The notes beneath the pieces were generated by a model. The model had not been told where the DNA came from and did no database searches. It worked only from the letters and a program-made list of their open reading frames with translations. Below, in pieces: positions 1 to 7,869 of a stretch of DNA of 22,378 nt. This DNA comes from a virus. Numbering within the stretch: position 1 is the first letter of the stretch; the number at the start of each line of letters is the position of its first letter. The stretch is taken from positions 1-22,378 of IMG/VR virus record IMGVR_UViG_3300027987_000195; one strand, 5' to 3'. A program made the position numbers and the translations under genes.

Positions 1-833
1 TCAACCGAGTCGGTGAGCATCTTTCCGTTCTTCAGCCCCGGCCCCTCCGGCCCCTTCGGTTTCCGCTCGGTGACTGGCTTGGGCTTGGCACCCTTGCGCT
101 TCTCCTCCTTCTGGAGCGCCATGGCAGCTAGCTCTGGGTCCAACTTAGTGGTGTCCAGCATCAGCGGCTGCAGCACATCCTTGGGTCCACCGGGACGACC
201 ACCGAAGCCTCCTGAGGGAACGACAGACGGCTTGGTCTGACTCAGCCGTCGCTGGCTCGCTCGGTGTGCTCGTATCTTCGAGCGGCATTGGTGGTGCAGG
301 GGAGGGGTGTGGGAGTCGAGCCACGGATCGTCAGCGTCGACCACGGTCCCGTTGCACTCCTCGCAAATGGCTGACGTGCGACGGTCTGAGACGGCGTCAA
401 ACTCACGGAGGGGACGCAGCTTTTTGACCATGGGCTGGTCGAGCTGCGCCTGTCTTCCTCGAGAGAATGCCGACTGGATGTTGGTGCGGTAGATGGTTTC
501 TATTCGGTGGCCTGGGTTCGCCACCGAGCCACCCCAGGCTGCCTCGAGCTTATCCCGTACGCGTTCTGTGAAGCCTTGGACGGACTCGCCAGTGGCCAGT
601 GCCTTGTCGATGTCACGGAGGACGGACGCCACCAGGTCGACGTCCGCCGAGTTGGAGATGGTGAACGCACGGTCGGCAGCCCTCTTGCTCAGAGCATAGT
701 ACTCGTCGGCAAGCATGGGCGTGCGTTCCCAGAGCCAGTCGAGGGCCTCTTGAAACCTCGCTGGCTCAAGGCTGAGTTGCAGCCGTTCGGTTTTCTTGGC
801 GAGTACTACTTGCGCCAAACCCTCAACGCACAC
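1..833 (-). CDS. Minor head protein, SPP1 gp7 / Mu gpF type (3' end beyond window)
   Basis: Phage head morphogenesis protein, expected to sit inside or at the portal vertex of the procapsid and to help DNA packaging or ejection. The frame reads through the left edge with no stop. Visible hallmarks are the segment WERTPMLADEYYAL followed by an Arg/Ala helix, then YRTNIQSAFSRGR, then CEEC, and finally HTPPLHHQCRSKI, which matches the family motif HPPLHxxCR. A Lys/Pro/Gly-rich tail follows. The frame is open back to a stop at 909-911. I chose GTG at 833 because the protein then begins with normal-looking sequence; GTG at 905 or 887 would add a Trp/Cys-rich stretch that looks non-coding. No strong ribosome site is visible. 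Family assignment is firm; the start is uncertain. Confidence 0.85.
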   Translation of the reverse strand, partial: MCVEGLAQVVLAKKTERLQLSLEPARFQEALDWLWERTPMLADEYYALSKRAADRAFTISNSADVDLVASVLRDIDKALATGESVQGFTERVRDKLEAAWGGSVANPGHRIETIYRTNIQSAFSRGRQAQLDQPMVKKLRPLREFDAVSDRRTSAICEECNGTVVDADDPWLDSHTPPLHHQCRSKIRAHRASQRRLSQTKPSVVPSGGFGGRPGGPKDVLQPLMLDTTKLDPELAAMALQKEEKRKGAKPKPVTERKPKGPEGPGLKNGKMLTDSV

Positions 834-1069
834 CTGGCCCCAGCATGGAGCCGTTGCCCAGGAGTGCCCCGCTTCACGCCATGGCACCAACTCCCAACAC
901 CCCACGGGTCAGTGGGGCGCTGGACGAATTCTGCGTCGGCAATGAGGACCGCTTGCTCGGTCTCGTTTCGGGCGACGTCTTGGATAGCGAATGCAGATTG
1001 CTCGAGTAGTTCCTGGTCTGCAGTGGGAGCGAGTCGGAGAAGGATGGAGAGAATCGTTGCAGCAGTCAT
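806..1069 (-). CDS. Small hypothetical protein between portal and minor head genes (87 aa)
   Basis: ATG lies two bases after the portal stop, so translation is probably coupled to portal. The first about 55 residues look like real protein (hydrophobic start TILSILLRL, then acidic helix sequence with DQELLEQ and NETEQAVLIADAEF). The last about 30 residues are rich in Gly, Arg, Cys and Trp and look like out-of-frame sequence. It overlaps the minor head frame by 28 bases if that gene starts at 833. One alternative is that this is the true N-terminus of the minor head protein, joined by a -1 frameshift, natural or from a sequencing error, somewhere near 905. No domain recognised. Confidence 0.45.
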   Translation of the reverse strand: MTAATILSILLRLAPTADQELLEQSAFAIQDVARNETEQAVLIADAEFVQRPTDPWGVGSWCHGVKRGTPGQRLHAGARCALRVWRK

Positions 1070-1071
1070 GG

Positions 1072-2763
1072 TCACCCCGCTTCGGACGTGGCAGACCACG
1101 CCCCGGTCATGGCCGCTAGAACCTCCACCCTTTCCATGGTGTCGGCGTAGGTAGCAGGCTCCAGCGTGCCGTAGTAGTCGAGGACTTTGCGCCTCAACTG
1201 TTCCAGACATTTCGTACGACTCGCCTGGTCTGTTGCTTCCTCGACCCCACTGCTTTTCACCAAGGCAACCAGCGCCTCCACTTTCGGCCTGGTGTCGTCC
1301 ACCATTGACTCGATTGCCTGGGCCTCGAGCTCGCTGATGTGCCTGTCCCCCTCGTCCAGCACATCCCTGGCCGTACGATTGGCCTTGGACTGTATGACGT
1401 TGCGAGTGTAGTTGAGCCGACCAATAGTGGACGCTTGCCCACGAGCAGAGAACTCACCTTGTGGAGCAGCTATTGGTACCGGTGCGACGTCACCTCCAGG
1501 AAGTGCGGGCAGCCCCAATCGTTCCCTGATTTCGTTGAGCGTCAGTACCCCGAACGTGAGGTGGTACTGGAAGATCTGGCCCTGCCTCACCTCCTCGAGT
1601 CGGTCAAGGTCAACTGGCAACCCATAGTCCTCGACCAACCTCTGAGCGTCCAAGGGGAGGCCTGAGGACTGGAGCGACGACACTGCCTGTGCAGTGGTGC
1701 TCAGCTGTTGTGCCTTCGCCTGGCGGTCCTCAGGTGGGGTGGTGTCGTATGTCGCCCATGGGGCGTTCCGGTGACCGAGATTGAACTCGCACCACATGAT
1801 GAGCAGCTGGTAGTGACTCTCAGTGGAGACGAGCTGCGCCAGTGATGTGATCCGGTCTGCAGTCATCTGTGAGTGCACAGAGGCGGCTGCGAACGAGCCA
1901 CCACTCACCTCTGCCGATAGGTTACCCCCGAGCTGGGAGACCGCGTACGCCGTGTCCGCCTGCCTGATGATGGCGGCGAAAACTTCCGCCGTCTTCCCGC
2001 TCGACTCGAGCAGCTTCAGAGTTACCCCCGGAGGTGGGGCGTAGACACCCTTGCGCCCTAGTGCACGGAGGTCAGACACGAGCTTGAGCCGTTGCGGCTC
2101 GTCCAGCCCGTACTCCACGCCAAGTTGTTCGGCGACGATCTTGGCGTCCCCCTGTTTCTCTCCGTAATCCATCTCATCCAGGATGGCCAGAGCCTTGGCG
2201 AGCCACCACCGCGCCAGTCCTCTCCACGGTGCGATGGCCCAGGGACGATTCTTGCGGAACGCAGTCCAGATCATCCACTCCCCGTCTCCTGGGGTGATGC
2301 TGACCTTTCCCTCTGACGTCTCTACGACCCAGCCGTCCTTCGTGAGCTCTAGCCATCGAGGTGACCAGACCTCGATGTCGGCCACAATCCTGCCGGTATC
2401 CTCATTGCGGACCCACTCACGGATATGGAATAGGCAGAGCCCAAGCGTGCGGAGCCATCGAATAGCCTCCCCCAACGTCTGCTCGGGGAGCATCGTCCAC
2501 CAATCCCCCCGAGCACTGCCCAGCGCCTGGACAGCTGGGTCGGTTTCTGGATCGGCCCCCGGAATGCCAGGCTCGAACGTGAGAGGCAGACCGACGATTG
2601 ATGCCAGGGTCTCCATGACACCGCCATAGCGATCGTCCGAGAACATCCGCTCACAGAGGTCTGCGGCAAGCTGTAGCTTACCAGAGTCCGCCATGGTCTC
2701 GGCTAGCCTAATCTTGGCCGGGTTCCAGCCTACTGTTCGAGTGCCTTGTGGTTCTGTTGCCAT
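1072..2763 (-). CDS. Phage portal protein (Mu gp29 / DUF935-like)
   Basis: Forms the dodecameric ring at one capsid vertex through which the terminase pumps DNA. The 563-residue length suits a portal. The N-terminal region contains ADLCERMFSDDRYGGVM followed by GLPLTFEPG, typical of the Mu gp29/DUF935 portal group. A central part follows with many Trp residues (WLRTLGLCLFHIREW, WSPRWLELT). The C-terminal region is a long charged helical domain, as in other portals that contact a minor head protein. ATG at 2763 lies three bases after the terminase stop and before the minor head gene, the standard terminase-portal-head order. No good ribosome site, so coupling to the terminase is likely. The exact portal subfamily is from memory and less certain than the function. 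Confidence 0.87.
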   Translation of the reverse strand: MATEPQGTRTVGWNPAKIRLAETMADSGKLQLAADLCERMFSDDRYGGVMETLASIVGLPLTFEPGIPGADPETDPAVQALGSARGDWWTMLPEQTLGEAIRWLRTLGLCLFHIREWVRNEDTGRIVADIEVWSPRWLELTKDGWVVETSEGKVSITPGDGEWMIWTAFRKNRPWAIAPWRGLARWWLAKALAILDEMDYGEKQGDAKIVAEQLGVEYGLDEPQRLKLVSDLRALGRKGVYAPPPGVTLKLLESSGKTAEVFAAIIRQADTAYAVSQLGGNLSAEVSGGSFAAASVHSQMTADRITSLAQLVSTESHYQLLIMWCEFNLGHRNAPWATYDTTPPEDRQAKAQQLSTTAQAVSSLQSSGLPLDAQRLVEDYGLPVDLDRLEEVRQGQIFQYHLTFGVLTLNEIRERLGLPALPGGDVAPVPIAAPQGEFSARGQASTIGRLNYTRNVIQSKANRTARDVLDEGDRHISELEAQAIESMVDDTRPKVEALVALVKSSGVEEATDQASRTKCLEQLRRKVLDYYGTLEPATYADTMERVEVLAAMTGAWSATSEAG

Positions 2764-2766
2764 TCG

Positions 2767-4200
2767 TCAAACCGTTCTGTCGCCACCACGGGGACCACCT
2801 GGAGCCCCAGCGCCAAATGCGGAGCCGAGCTTGAATGAAGCGTGTGCGTTGCCCAGTGCGTCTACGTCGTCATCCTGCTCCTTCCCGTTGCCCGTGAAGT
2901 TGCCCACACAGTCGAGGAAGGGATTGAGCCACGGATAGGGGAACACCTCAGGGTCGGGGACCAGAACACGACCATCGTTCCACGCTGCTGCGACATCCGT
3001 GGCGCTGACCAGCTTGTCCCCTGGTGGTTGCTTGACCACGATTGGGATCCCGCTGTTCTTGATGAATTGCGCTGCCCCCTTCTCGGTGCCAGAGGCTCTC
3101 CAGAGAATCGGGCGTTTATGTGTGACCGACCGAGCCTTGAGGGTGAGGGCGAAGGCTGGAGCGTCTACCTGTGCGCGGTCGACCTGTGCCACGTAGAACA
3201 GGGGCTTTCCTGGCCTTTCCTCCTTTAGGAGCTTGACCAGGACGGACCAGTCGGCGCTTGTTTTCGCGGTGTAGGCGAGATCTGTCCCAAGTCCGATCTG
3301 GTAGTTCGTGGGTAGAACGCTGTAGTAGGTTGGCTCGTGGAATACCTTGCCACCCTTGGGGCGTGGCCTGCCCTGGTAGAGCGCTGCCCAGGTGAAGTCA
3401 CCAACCTCTCGCTTCTTCTGCTCCAGAGCCTCAATCGGCCACATCTCCTGGAACAGTGGCTCGCCGACCTCTCTCCCGTTGGGGTCACCTGCCTCAGCGA
3501 TTGCTGGCAGGTTGAGGTATTCCCATCCCTCTTCCCTGAGGGTTGCCGACAGGTCCTTGGGGTGCCAGCGAGTGGCTAGAACGAAGATGGACGCCCCAGG
3601 GTGAACGCGGGTGATGACGGCGTCCCTGGTGGTGTCAAGAATGACCTCCCTGCGCCTGCTAGAGTCGGCCTCCTTCCGGTTCTTCAGGTAGTCGTCAATG
3701 ACTACAAGGCCATCGGCAGGGTTTCCTGTGATACCACCATCAATGCCGGCGAACAGGATTTGGCCACCTTGGGGTAGCTCGATCATGTCGAGCGTTCCCG
3801 TCGTGACCACCCCTGAGTCTGCCAGGAGTCTCCTGACCTTTCGGCTTACGGTTCGCGCCCTCTTAGCCGAATAGGTGATGTAGGCGTGGCGCAGCTCTGG
3901 GTGACGAATTGCAGCGAGCGCCAGCCCATGGACCGTGACCTCGGTCTTCCCATGCTGGGGGGGAGCCGAGAAGACTATCCGGACGTTGCCGCCAATTGCG
4001 CGGTCGAGCCGTTCGGCGTAGAGGCGGAAGTGTTCAGGTCGCCTGAGGTGGGGGGACCGTAGCTCGAGGAAGTCGAGCGTGCCCTCAATGCTGGTAGAAC
4101 TGGCCTGCCGTCGCTGGGTCCTGGCCTGCCGTAGGTCCCTGTAGACTCTGGCTGTTTTCTGGAGCCTCCGTACCCTCTCGAGGGTCGCTAGCGCCTTCAC
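2767..4200 (-). CDS. terL: Terminase large subunit (packaging ATPase and nuclease)
   Basis: DNA-packaging motor that docks on the portal, hydrolyses ATP and cuts concatemers. Walker A-like SAPPQHGKTE at residues 78-87, Walker B LVVIDD at 165-170, and the coupling segment FVLATRWHPKDL at 206-217 are all clear. The C-terminal nuclease domain begins around GLGTDLAYTAKTSADWSVL, carrying the first catalytic Asp of the RNase H-like fold. The 477-residue length is normal. The start is GTG at 4200, which overlaps the small terminase gene by 116 bases. No closer start codon exists before the conserved part, so either the overlap is real or one gene end is read differently. A basic N-terminal segment (residues 9-32) fills the overlap. 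Confidence 0.93.
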   Translation of the reverse strand: MKALATLERVRRLQKTARVYRDLRQARTQRRQASSTSIEGTLDFLELRSPHLRRPEHFRLYAERLDRAIGGNVRIVFSAPPQHGKTEVTVHGLALAAIRHPELRHAYITYSAKRARTVSRKVRRLLADSGVVTTGTLDMIELPQGGQILFAGIDGGITGNPADGLVVIDDYLKNRKEADSSRRREVILDTTRDAVITRVHPGASIFVLATRWHPKDLSATLREEGWEYLNLPAIAEAGDPNGREVGEPLFQEMWPIEALEQKKREVGDFTWAALYQGRPRPKGGKVFHEPTYYSVLPTNYQIGLGTDLAYTAKTSADWSVLVKLLKEERPGKPLFYVAQVDRAQVDAPAFALTLKARSVTHKRPILWRASGTEKGAAQFIKNSGIPIVVKQPPGDKLVSATDVAAAWNDGRVLVPDPEVFPYPWLNPFLDCVGNFTGNGKEQDDDVDALGNAHASFKLGSAFGAGAPGGPRGGDRTV

Positions 4201-4522
4201 CTGTCACCTCGCCTAGGAGTGCGTCATGTGCGAGCTTGAGTTCCCCCAACGTCTTGACCGCCTCCAACGTCTCCACCATGCCGGCCTCCGGTATCAATTC
4301 GGCAAGACGCTGGAGGACAAGGCCGAATGTCGCGGATAGTTGGTCCGTGTGCTCCTGGAGTGCAATCGCCTCGCATGCGTTGTGCTGTTGCTCCACGATT
4401 GCTCGCCGTCTGACCACGGTCCGTTCGCTAACGCCGAATTGCTCGGCTGCAGCTCGGACGCCTTTGGCCTCAGCGACTCTGAGCATTGCGTCGACTGTCC
4501 TGCCTGAGAGTCTCTTGCCCAC
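4085..4522 (-). CDS. terS: Terminase small subunit
   Basis: DNA-recognition partner of the large terminase. A helix-turn-helix is visible in the first 45 residues (AEAKGVRAAAEQFGVSERTVVRR), followed by a helical oligomerisation stretch (LATFGLVLQRLAELIPEAGM type pattern) and a Pro/Gln/Gly-rich tail. The 145-residue length and position directly upstream of the large subunit fit the role. Start is GTG at 4522 with a weak AGGT just upstream. The last 38 codons overlap the large-subunit gene. Assignment rests on position plus the helix-turn-helix; a different phage DNA-binding protein is possible but less likely. Confidence 0.8.
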   Translation of the reverse strand: MGKRLSGRTVDAMLRVAEAKGVRAAAEQFGVSERTVVRRRAIVEQQHNACEAIALQEHTDQLSATFGLVLQRLAELIPEAGMVETLEAVKTLGELKLAHDALLGEVTGEGASDPREGTEAPENSQSLQGPTAGQDPATAGQFYQH

Positions 4523-4621
4523 TACCTAGATCGCGTCCCTGTTGTCCCTGGTTGGGTCGTTTTGGCCCTCGCTGGATAGTAGTAGTTCGTCTTGGCAATA
4601 CATCGTCCAACATGTTACTGA
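4523..4621. promoter_or_regulatory. Divergent intergenic region, probable late promoter area
   Basis: The 99 bases separate the leftward head/packaging genes from the rightward lysis genes, so promoters or antitermination sites for both should lie here. The sequence is AT-richer than its surroundings between 4575 and 4621 (runs such as TAGTAGTAG and AATACATC). A TTGGCA at 4593-4598 could be a -35 for the rightward genes, but no convincing -10 follows at the right distance. Only the position supports this call. Confidence 0.35.
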
Positions 4622-5272
4622 ATGAACATGCGTAGACCATCTAGGGTCGAGGCAGACCTGACCTGGTTTTTCGGCGTAGCCCAGACGGTGTTCGACCGGT
4701 CCAAGGAAGGAGCCCGGCTTGAGGCGGCCCAGACCTTCGGCCACGACTCGGAGGGACGTCGGATAGAGTCGACCTACTCCGCCTGGCACCGAGAGTGGTC
4801 AGAGCGTGACAAGCGTGTCCTGCGGCACCAGGACGCCGTTGACCATGACGGGGCGCTGGAGGCTTGCCCTCGTCCCAGGACGCCAGTGGAGAGTGGCTAC
4901 GAGCCATCTGACTGGGTTCTGAGGAGGTTTGCCGTCATCTCTCGAGCTCTGACCCAATGCAGTCCGCTCCAGTACCGTGCACTCGAAGGGTACTTCGGGG
5001 AGACTGGGGCGCGGTGGGAGTTGTCGGGGGTGCGACCTGGCAGGCTGGTTCCGGTGATGACCCTGGTGGGCGCTGGCAAGGCCTCCTTAGAGGCTCGAGG
5101 CAAGAGGCTCAAGACCAGGGATGATGGGAGCCCAGCCGAGCGTGTGGCGTCCGAACTGCAGCTCCAGGTTACCAACCCCAACGTGGAGCGGAAACGACTT
5201 CTGGCCGCTGCTGAGGCCCAGGCTAGGCGCCTGCTGGCAGCGGCTCTCACCCAGTTTGGAGCAGACCAGTGA
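4622..5272 (+). CDS. Hypothetical protein upstream of lysis gene, possible late regulator (216 aa)
   Basis: No family recognised with confidence. The protein is hydrophilic and basic, with no signal peptide or membrane segment. A central part reads CSPLQYRALEGYFGE, which resembles the helices found in sigma-like or antiterminator proteins (many have an L-S-P-x-x-R/Y-x-A-L pattern), and the C-terminal 35 residues are Ala/Arg/Leu-rich and helical. It starts at ATG 4622 or ATG 4628; neither has a clear ribosome site. Its stop overlaps the next gene as GTGA. First gene after the divergent region and just before endolysin, the usual place for a Q-like late regulator; that role is inference only. 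Confidence 0.7.
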   Translation: MNMRRPSRVEADLTWFFGVAQTVFDRSKEGARLEAAQTFGHDSEGRRIESTYSAWHREWSERDKRVLRHQDAVDHDGALEACPRPRTPVESGYEPSDWVLRRFAVISRALTQCSPLQYRALEGYFGETGARWELSGVRPGRLVPVMTLVGAGKASLEARGKRLKTRDDGSPAERVASELQLQVTNPNVERKRLLAAAEAQARRLLAAALTQFGADQ

Positions 5273-5481
5273 TCCCAATCTACCTCACCATCTCGGAAGT
5301 CTCGAAGCTACTCGACTGGCAGCCAAAACGGACGCGCCGTTGGCTTAAGCGGGCGAACTGCCTGGTGGAGCGAGCGGGGCGCCAGGTCACCTCAGTGGAG
5401 CGACTGAAGGCCGAGTTTCCCGAGGTCTACGACGAGATTGCCACCAGGGAGATCGACTCCCTTACCGATGGAGCAGAGTGA
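5269..5481 (+). CDS. Small helix-turn-helix protein (70 aa)
   Basis: GTG at 5269 overlaps the preceding stop as GTGA, so the two genes are translationally coupled. The sequence YLTISEVSKLLDWQPKRTRR followed by WLKRANCLVERAGRQ is the pattern of an excisionase/MerR-type winged helix: a helix-turn-helix at residues 5-27 and a short wing that ends in RQVTSVERLKAEFP. Acidic C-terminus. Probably binds DNA, perhaps together with its neighbour. Its position between a putative late regulator and the endolysin argues against a classical excisionase, and a separate excisionase candidate lies next to int. Target unknown. Confidence 0.75.
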   Translation: MIPIYLTISEVSKLLDWQPKRTRRWLKRANCLVERAGRQVTSVERLKAEFPEVYDEIATREIDSLTDGAE

Positions 5482-6251
5482 TGTATCTAGTAGACAAGCT
5501 GACGCCACTGACGCCCAAGGAAGCGTGCCGAGCATTCGCGGTCCACCTACCGCTGGACCCGCACGTACTGGCCTGCCACGTTGCCCAGAGTGCCCTCGAG
5601 ACGGGGCACTGGAAGTCGCTCCACTGGTTCAACTTCGGGAACGTGAAAGCAACGCCAAAGTGGGACGGTGATGTGACCTGCTTTGGGTGCAACGAGATCA
5701 TCAATGGCAAGGTGGTCTGGTTCCACCCTGGTCCTGAGGTGGGCTGGCCTGGGCATGACGTATGGTTGCGAAAGCATCCAACCAGCGTGTCAAATACAAC
5801 AGCGTGCAAGTGGAGGGCTTTCCCCACTGCCGAGGATGGGGTGGCCCAACAGCTTGCATTCCTCAAGAGCCGGCCTCGTTCGTGGTCTGCTGCTGCAATC
5901 GGTGACCCGGAAGGATTCGCGAGGGCACTCAAGACGGAACGATATTACACAGCAGACGTCGAGCACTACACCAAGCTGTTGAAGTCACTGTGGAACACGT
6001 ACTACTACCAGTGGTGTCTAGCTGCTGTTGACTTTGAGCAGCAGAGACGGCGCATGGAACAGCTGTCCAGTCCCGCTGGCATAGCCATTCCCGTCCTTGC
6101 GCCACCTGTCCACAAGGAAGACAACGCAGAACGCCAGGTGGTCACAGATGGACACTTGGCTCTACTGCCACTGAAGGTTGACTGGGACGCGATGGACGCA
6201 GCCAAACGCCGTGAGGTTGCTGGCTACGATGACGGGCTGACTAGCGACTAG
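5481..6251 (+). CDS. Endolysin, glucosaminidase (FlgJ/LytG-like) domain
   Basis: Peptidoglycan hydrolase that releases progeny by cutting the glycan backbone. The segment HVAQSALETGHWKS carries the conserved Glu (residue 40) of the glucosaminidase family, followed by NFGNVKATPKWDG as in the family's N-F-G-I-K stretch. Later blocks WRAFPTAEDGVAQQLAFL and ERYYTADVEHYTKLL match the substrate-groove repeats. The C-terminal about 80 residues are unrelated linker or binding sequence. No signal peptide, so release would need a holin. The previous stop overlaps both a GTG (5478) and ATG (5481); I chose ATG. Length 256 residues. Ends tail-to-tail with the next gene. Confidence 0.85.
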   Translation: MYLVDKLTPLTPKEACRAFAVHLPLDPHVLACHVAQSALETGHWKSLHWFNFGNVKATPKWDGDVTCFGCNEIINGKVVWFHPGPEVGWPGHDVWLRKHPTSVSNTTACKWRAFPTAEDGVAQQLAFLKSRPRSWSAAAIGDPEGFARALKTERYYTADVEHYTKLLKSLWNTYYYQWCLAAVDFEQQRRRMEQLSSPAGIAIPVLAPPVHKEDNAERQVVTDGHLALLPLKVDWDAMDAAKRREVAGYDDGLTSD

Positions 6252-6457
6252 AACAGGTGTGCCGCCTGAATTGCGATATCCCGAACGTCAGGATCAGGAT
6301 CGTTCACATTGACTTCTACATGGTCCATGTGCCGATAGGACGATTCAGGCTCGTCATGACGCTTCACCCACACCTCCCCAGTGACTGAGTCGAAGGAGAC
6401 GTCTACATCTACGGTGGAGTTGCCACGCGGAACTGGGACAGTTGTTACTCGATTCAT
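6248..6457 (-). CDS. Small hypothetical protein (69 aa)
   Basis: Reads opposite to the endolysin and overlaps its stop by four bases. The sequence alternates polar and hydrophobic residues in a beta-like pattern (VDVDVSFDSVTGEVWVKR, VEVNVND) and is acidic. No motif, signal or membrane segment. ATG at 6457 has only a weak ribosome site. It resembles many small phage proteins, and the amino-acid make-up looks real instead of out-of-frame. Its isolation on the minus strand between two plus genes lowers confidence. Function unknown. Confidence 0.5.
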   Translation of the reverse strand: MNRVTTVPVPRGNSTVDVDVSFDSVTGEVWVKRHDEPESSYRHMDHVEVNVNDPDPDVRDIAIQAAHLF

Positions 6458-6527
6458 TCCATAGACGGTACTCGCCAGCGCAGTTCAACACCAGCAACTC
6501 ACGCCACCACTGTCCGACCTCTACTGC

Positions 6528-6692
6528 ATGACCATCATCGAGGTAGCCACAGTGGACGGAATCTGGGGCGCAATTCTGGAGTTTGACGCGGGTGTAGAGC
6601 TCTGTTGGTACCCACGAAAGGAGGGGACGCTGGCATGGTGGGTCATGGAGGATGGTGCGATTCTAACTGTTTGCGTGGTTGGCGTCGGGTGA
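6528..6692 (+). CDS. Possible very small protein (54 aa)
   Basis: An uninterrupted frame starts at ATG 6528 and ends at TGA 6690-6692. It encodes an acidic, hydrophobic peptide that begins MTIIEVATVDGIWGAILEF and continues with WYPRKEGTLAWWVMEDGA and a Val-rich end. The composition looks like a real beta-rich protein and not random sequence. There is no clear ribosome site and no overlap with a neighbour, so this is tentative. It fills most of the gap before the lipoprotein gene. Confidence 0.35.
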   Translation: MTIIEVATVDGIWGAILEFDAGVELCWYPRKEGTLAWWVMEDGAILTVCVVGVG

Positions 6693-6743
6693 CTACATCA
6701 GCCCACCATCCATTGGCAGCCACCCCGCTGATATCCTGCGAGA

Positions 6744-7811
6744 ATGCAACCACACCGACTACTGACTGGACTGGCACTCGTCATCTGCACCAGTTGTGGC
6801 AACGATGACTGGGAGAACGCCTGCAGCGTTGAGAAGGTAGACGAAGGCGCTGAGATCACCTGCCCCAATGGCAGCACCGCCATCATCAAGGACGGGGATG
6901 ACGGCAAGGACGGAGTCAATGGCACAGACGGCCAGAATGGTGGGGGCGAGGGAGGAGCAGAGTCAGGCACCGACGACAACTGCATTGTTGTGAACGACGA
7001 TGGTGAGGTCCGCATCGAGTGCCCAGACGGAACCAATGGAGACGATGGCAAGGACGGGACCAGCTGCACCGTGGTGGATACTGATGAGGGGGCCACGATA
7101 TCGTGCACTGATGGCACCTCCGTGGACATCGCCGACGGCCAAGATGGCGATGATGGAGCCAATGGCAAGAACGGCGCCAATGGTGTTGATGGGACCGATG
7201 GCGTCAACGGAATAGATGGGGTCAACTGCACGGTCACAGACACTGCGGCAGGGGCAACGGTGACATGTGGAGGCGTGTCCGTTGCGATTGCGGATGGTGC
7301 AGATGGTGCTGACGGAACGGATGGTACAGATGGTCAAGACGGCCTGGACGGCTTGCAGGAGCCGCCGGTGTTCTCAAGTGGGAGTAGGTTGGAGCTAGTC
7401 CAGGTCGCTGGAGCCGACGGGTCAAGCTACTCAACGAGTTACTTTTGGGACACGCTATTAGGAGTGAAGTGCACACCATCGTATCACGCCGATGGGTCAA
7501 TCAGGTGCTTGCCACAATACCAACCGTACACAAGCACTTTCTTCGCAGATGACGCTTGCTCGATACCGGTGGCAATCGACGCCTATAGCGGGAGCACACC
7601 TCCCAAGTACGTAGTGCAGTCAGCTGGAACTTCCGACCTTCGTAATGAGTTGTGGGGCCAAAGTAGGGTGTTCTCCATTGGAGCAAAGAGCAGCACAGCC
7701 TACATCAACTCAAGCGGGTCATGCTTGCTAGCAACGAGCATCACGTATGACGTCTACCTAATCGGCAGCGAGGTCCCATCGAGCACGTTCGTGGAGTTCA
7801 CGCAGCAGTAG
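6744..7811 (+). CDS. Collagen-like lipoprotein with repeated C-x12-C modules (355 aa)
   Basis: Exported surface protein, probably a lipoprotein: hydrophobic N-terminus LLTGLALVICTSCGNDD with Cys15 or Cys18 as the lipid site. Four modules follow, each with two Cys exactly 13 residues apart (27/40, 80/93, 108/121, 162/175), and each followed by Gly-Asn/Gly-Asp triplets of collagen type (KDGVNGTDGQNG, DGTDGTDGQDGLDG). The C-terminal 150 residues form another domain with GSRLELV, FWDTLLGVKC, RCLPQY and FADDACSIP. As I recall, this pattern recurs in secreted proteins of Myxococcota-type bacteria. It could modify the lysogen surface or act as a virion fibre; a signal peptide favours the former. Start ATG 6744 lacks a good ribosome site. 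Confidence 0.8.
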   Translation: MQPHRLLTGLALVICTSCGNDDWENACSVEKVDEGAEITCPNGSTAIIKDGDDGKDGVNGTDGQNGGGEGGAESGTDDNCIVVNDDGEVRIECPDGTNGDDGKDGTSCTVVDTDEGATISCTDGTSVDIADGQDGDDGANGKNGANGVDGTDGVNGIDGVNCTVTDTAAGATVTCGGVSVAIADGADGADGTDGTDGQDGLDGLQEPPVFSSGSRLELVQVAGADGSSYSTSYFWDTLLGVKCTPSYHADGSIRCLPQYQPYTSTFFADDACSIPVAIDAYSGSTPPKYVVQSAGTSDLRNELWGQSRVFSIGAKSSTAYINSSGSCLLATSITYDVYLIGSEVPSSTFVEFTQQ

Positions 7812-7812
7812 T

Positions 7813-7869
7813 CCCCCGCAGCGGAGTCGAACCGCTGCTACGACCATCGGGGGTGGGGTGACTCACCCC
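7813..7869. terminator. Paired hairpins between convergent genes (possible two-way terminator)
   Basis: Directly after the lipoprotein stop lies GCAGCGG-AGTCGAA-CCGCTGC (7818-7838), a perfect 7-bp stem with a 7-base loop, enclosed by CCCCC (7813-7817) and GGGGG (7849-7853). A second perfect hairpin, GGGGTGA-C-TCACCCC (7855-7869), covers the stop codon of the leftward gene. Neither has a T-run, so if they terminate they are not classical intrinsic terminators. On the minus strand the first hairpin has the exact form of a tRNA T-arm (GGTTCGACTCC). Confidence 0.45.

Noticed and set aside
507-1154. Long plus-strand frame opposite the head genes
   Set aside because: It is antisense to portal and minor head sequence, Arg/Pro/Trp-rich, and has no ribosome site; the minus-strand products have clear phage motifs.
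4526-4789. Minus-strand frame upstream of the small terminase
   Set aside because: Overlaps the better supported plus-strand gene at 4622 and has Gly/Arg/Ser-rich composition without motifs.
6698-7337. Minus-strand frames rich in Pro/Ser opposite the lipoprotein gene
   Set aside because: They mirror the Gly/Asp repeats of the plus strand; periodic composition alone keeps them open.
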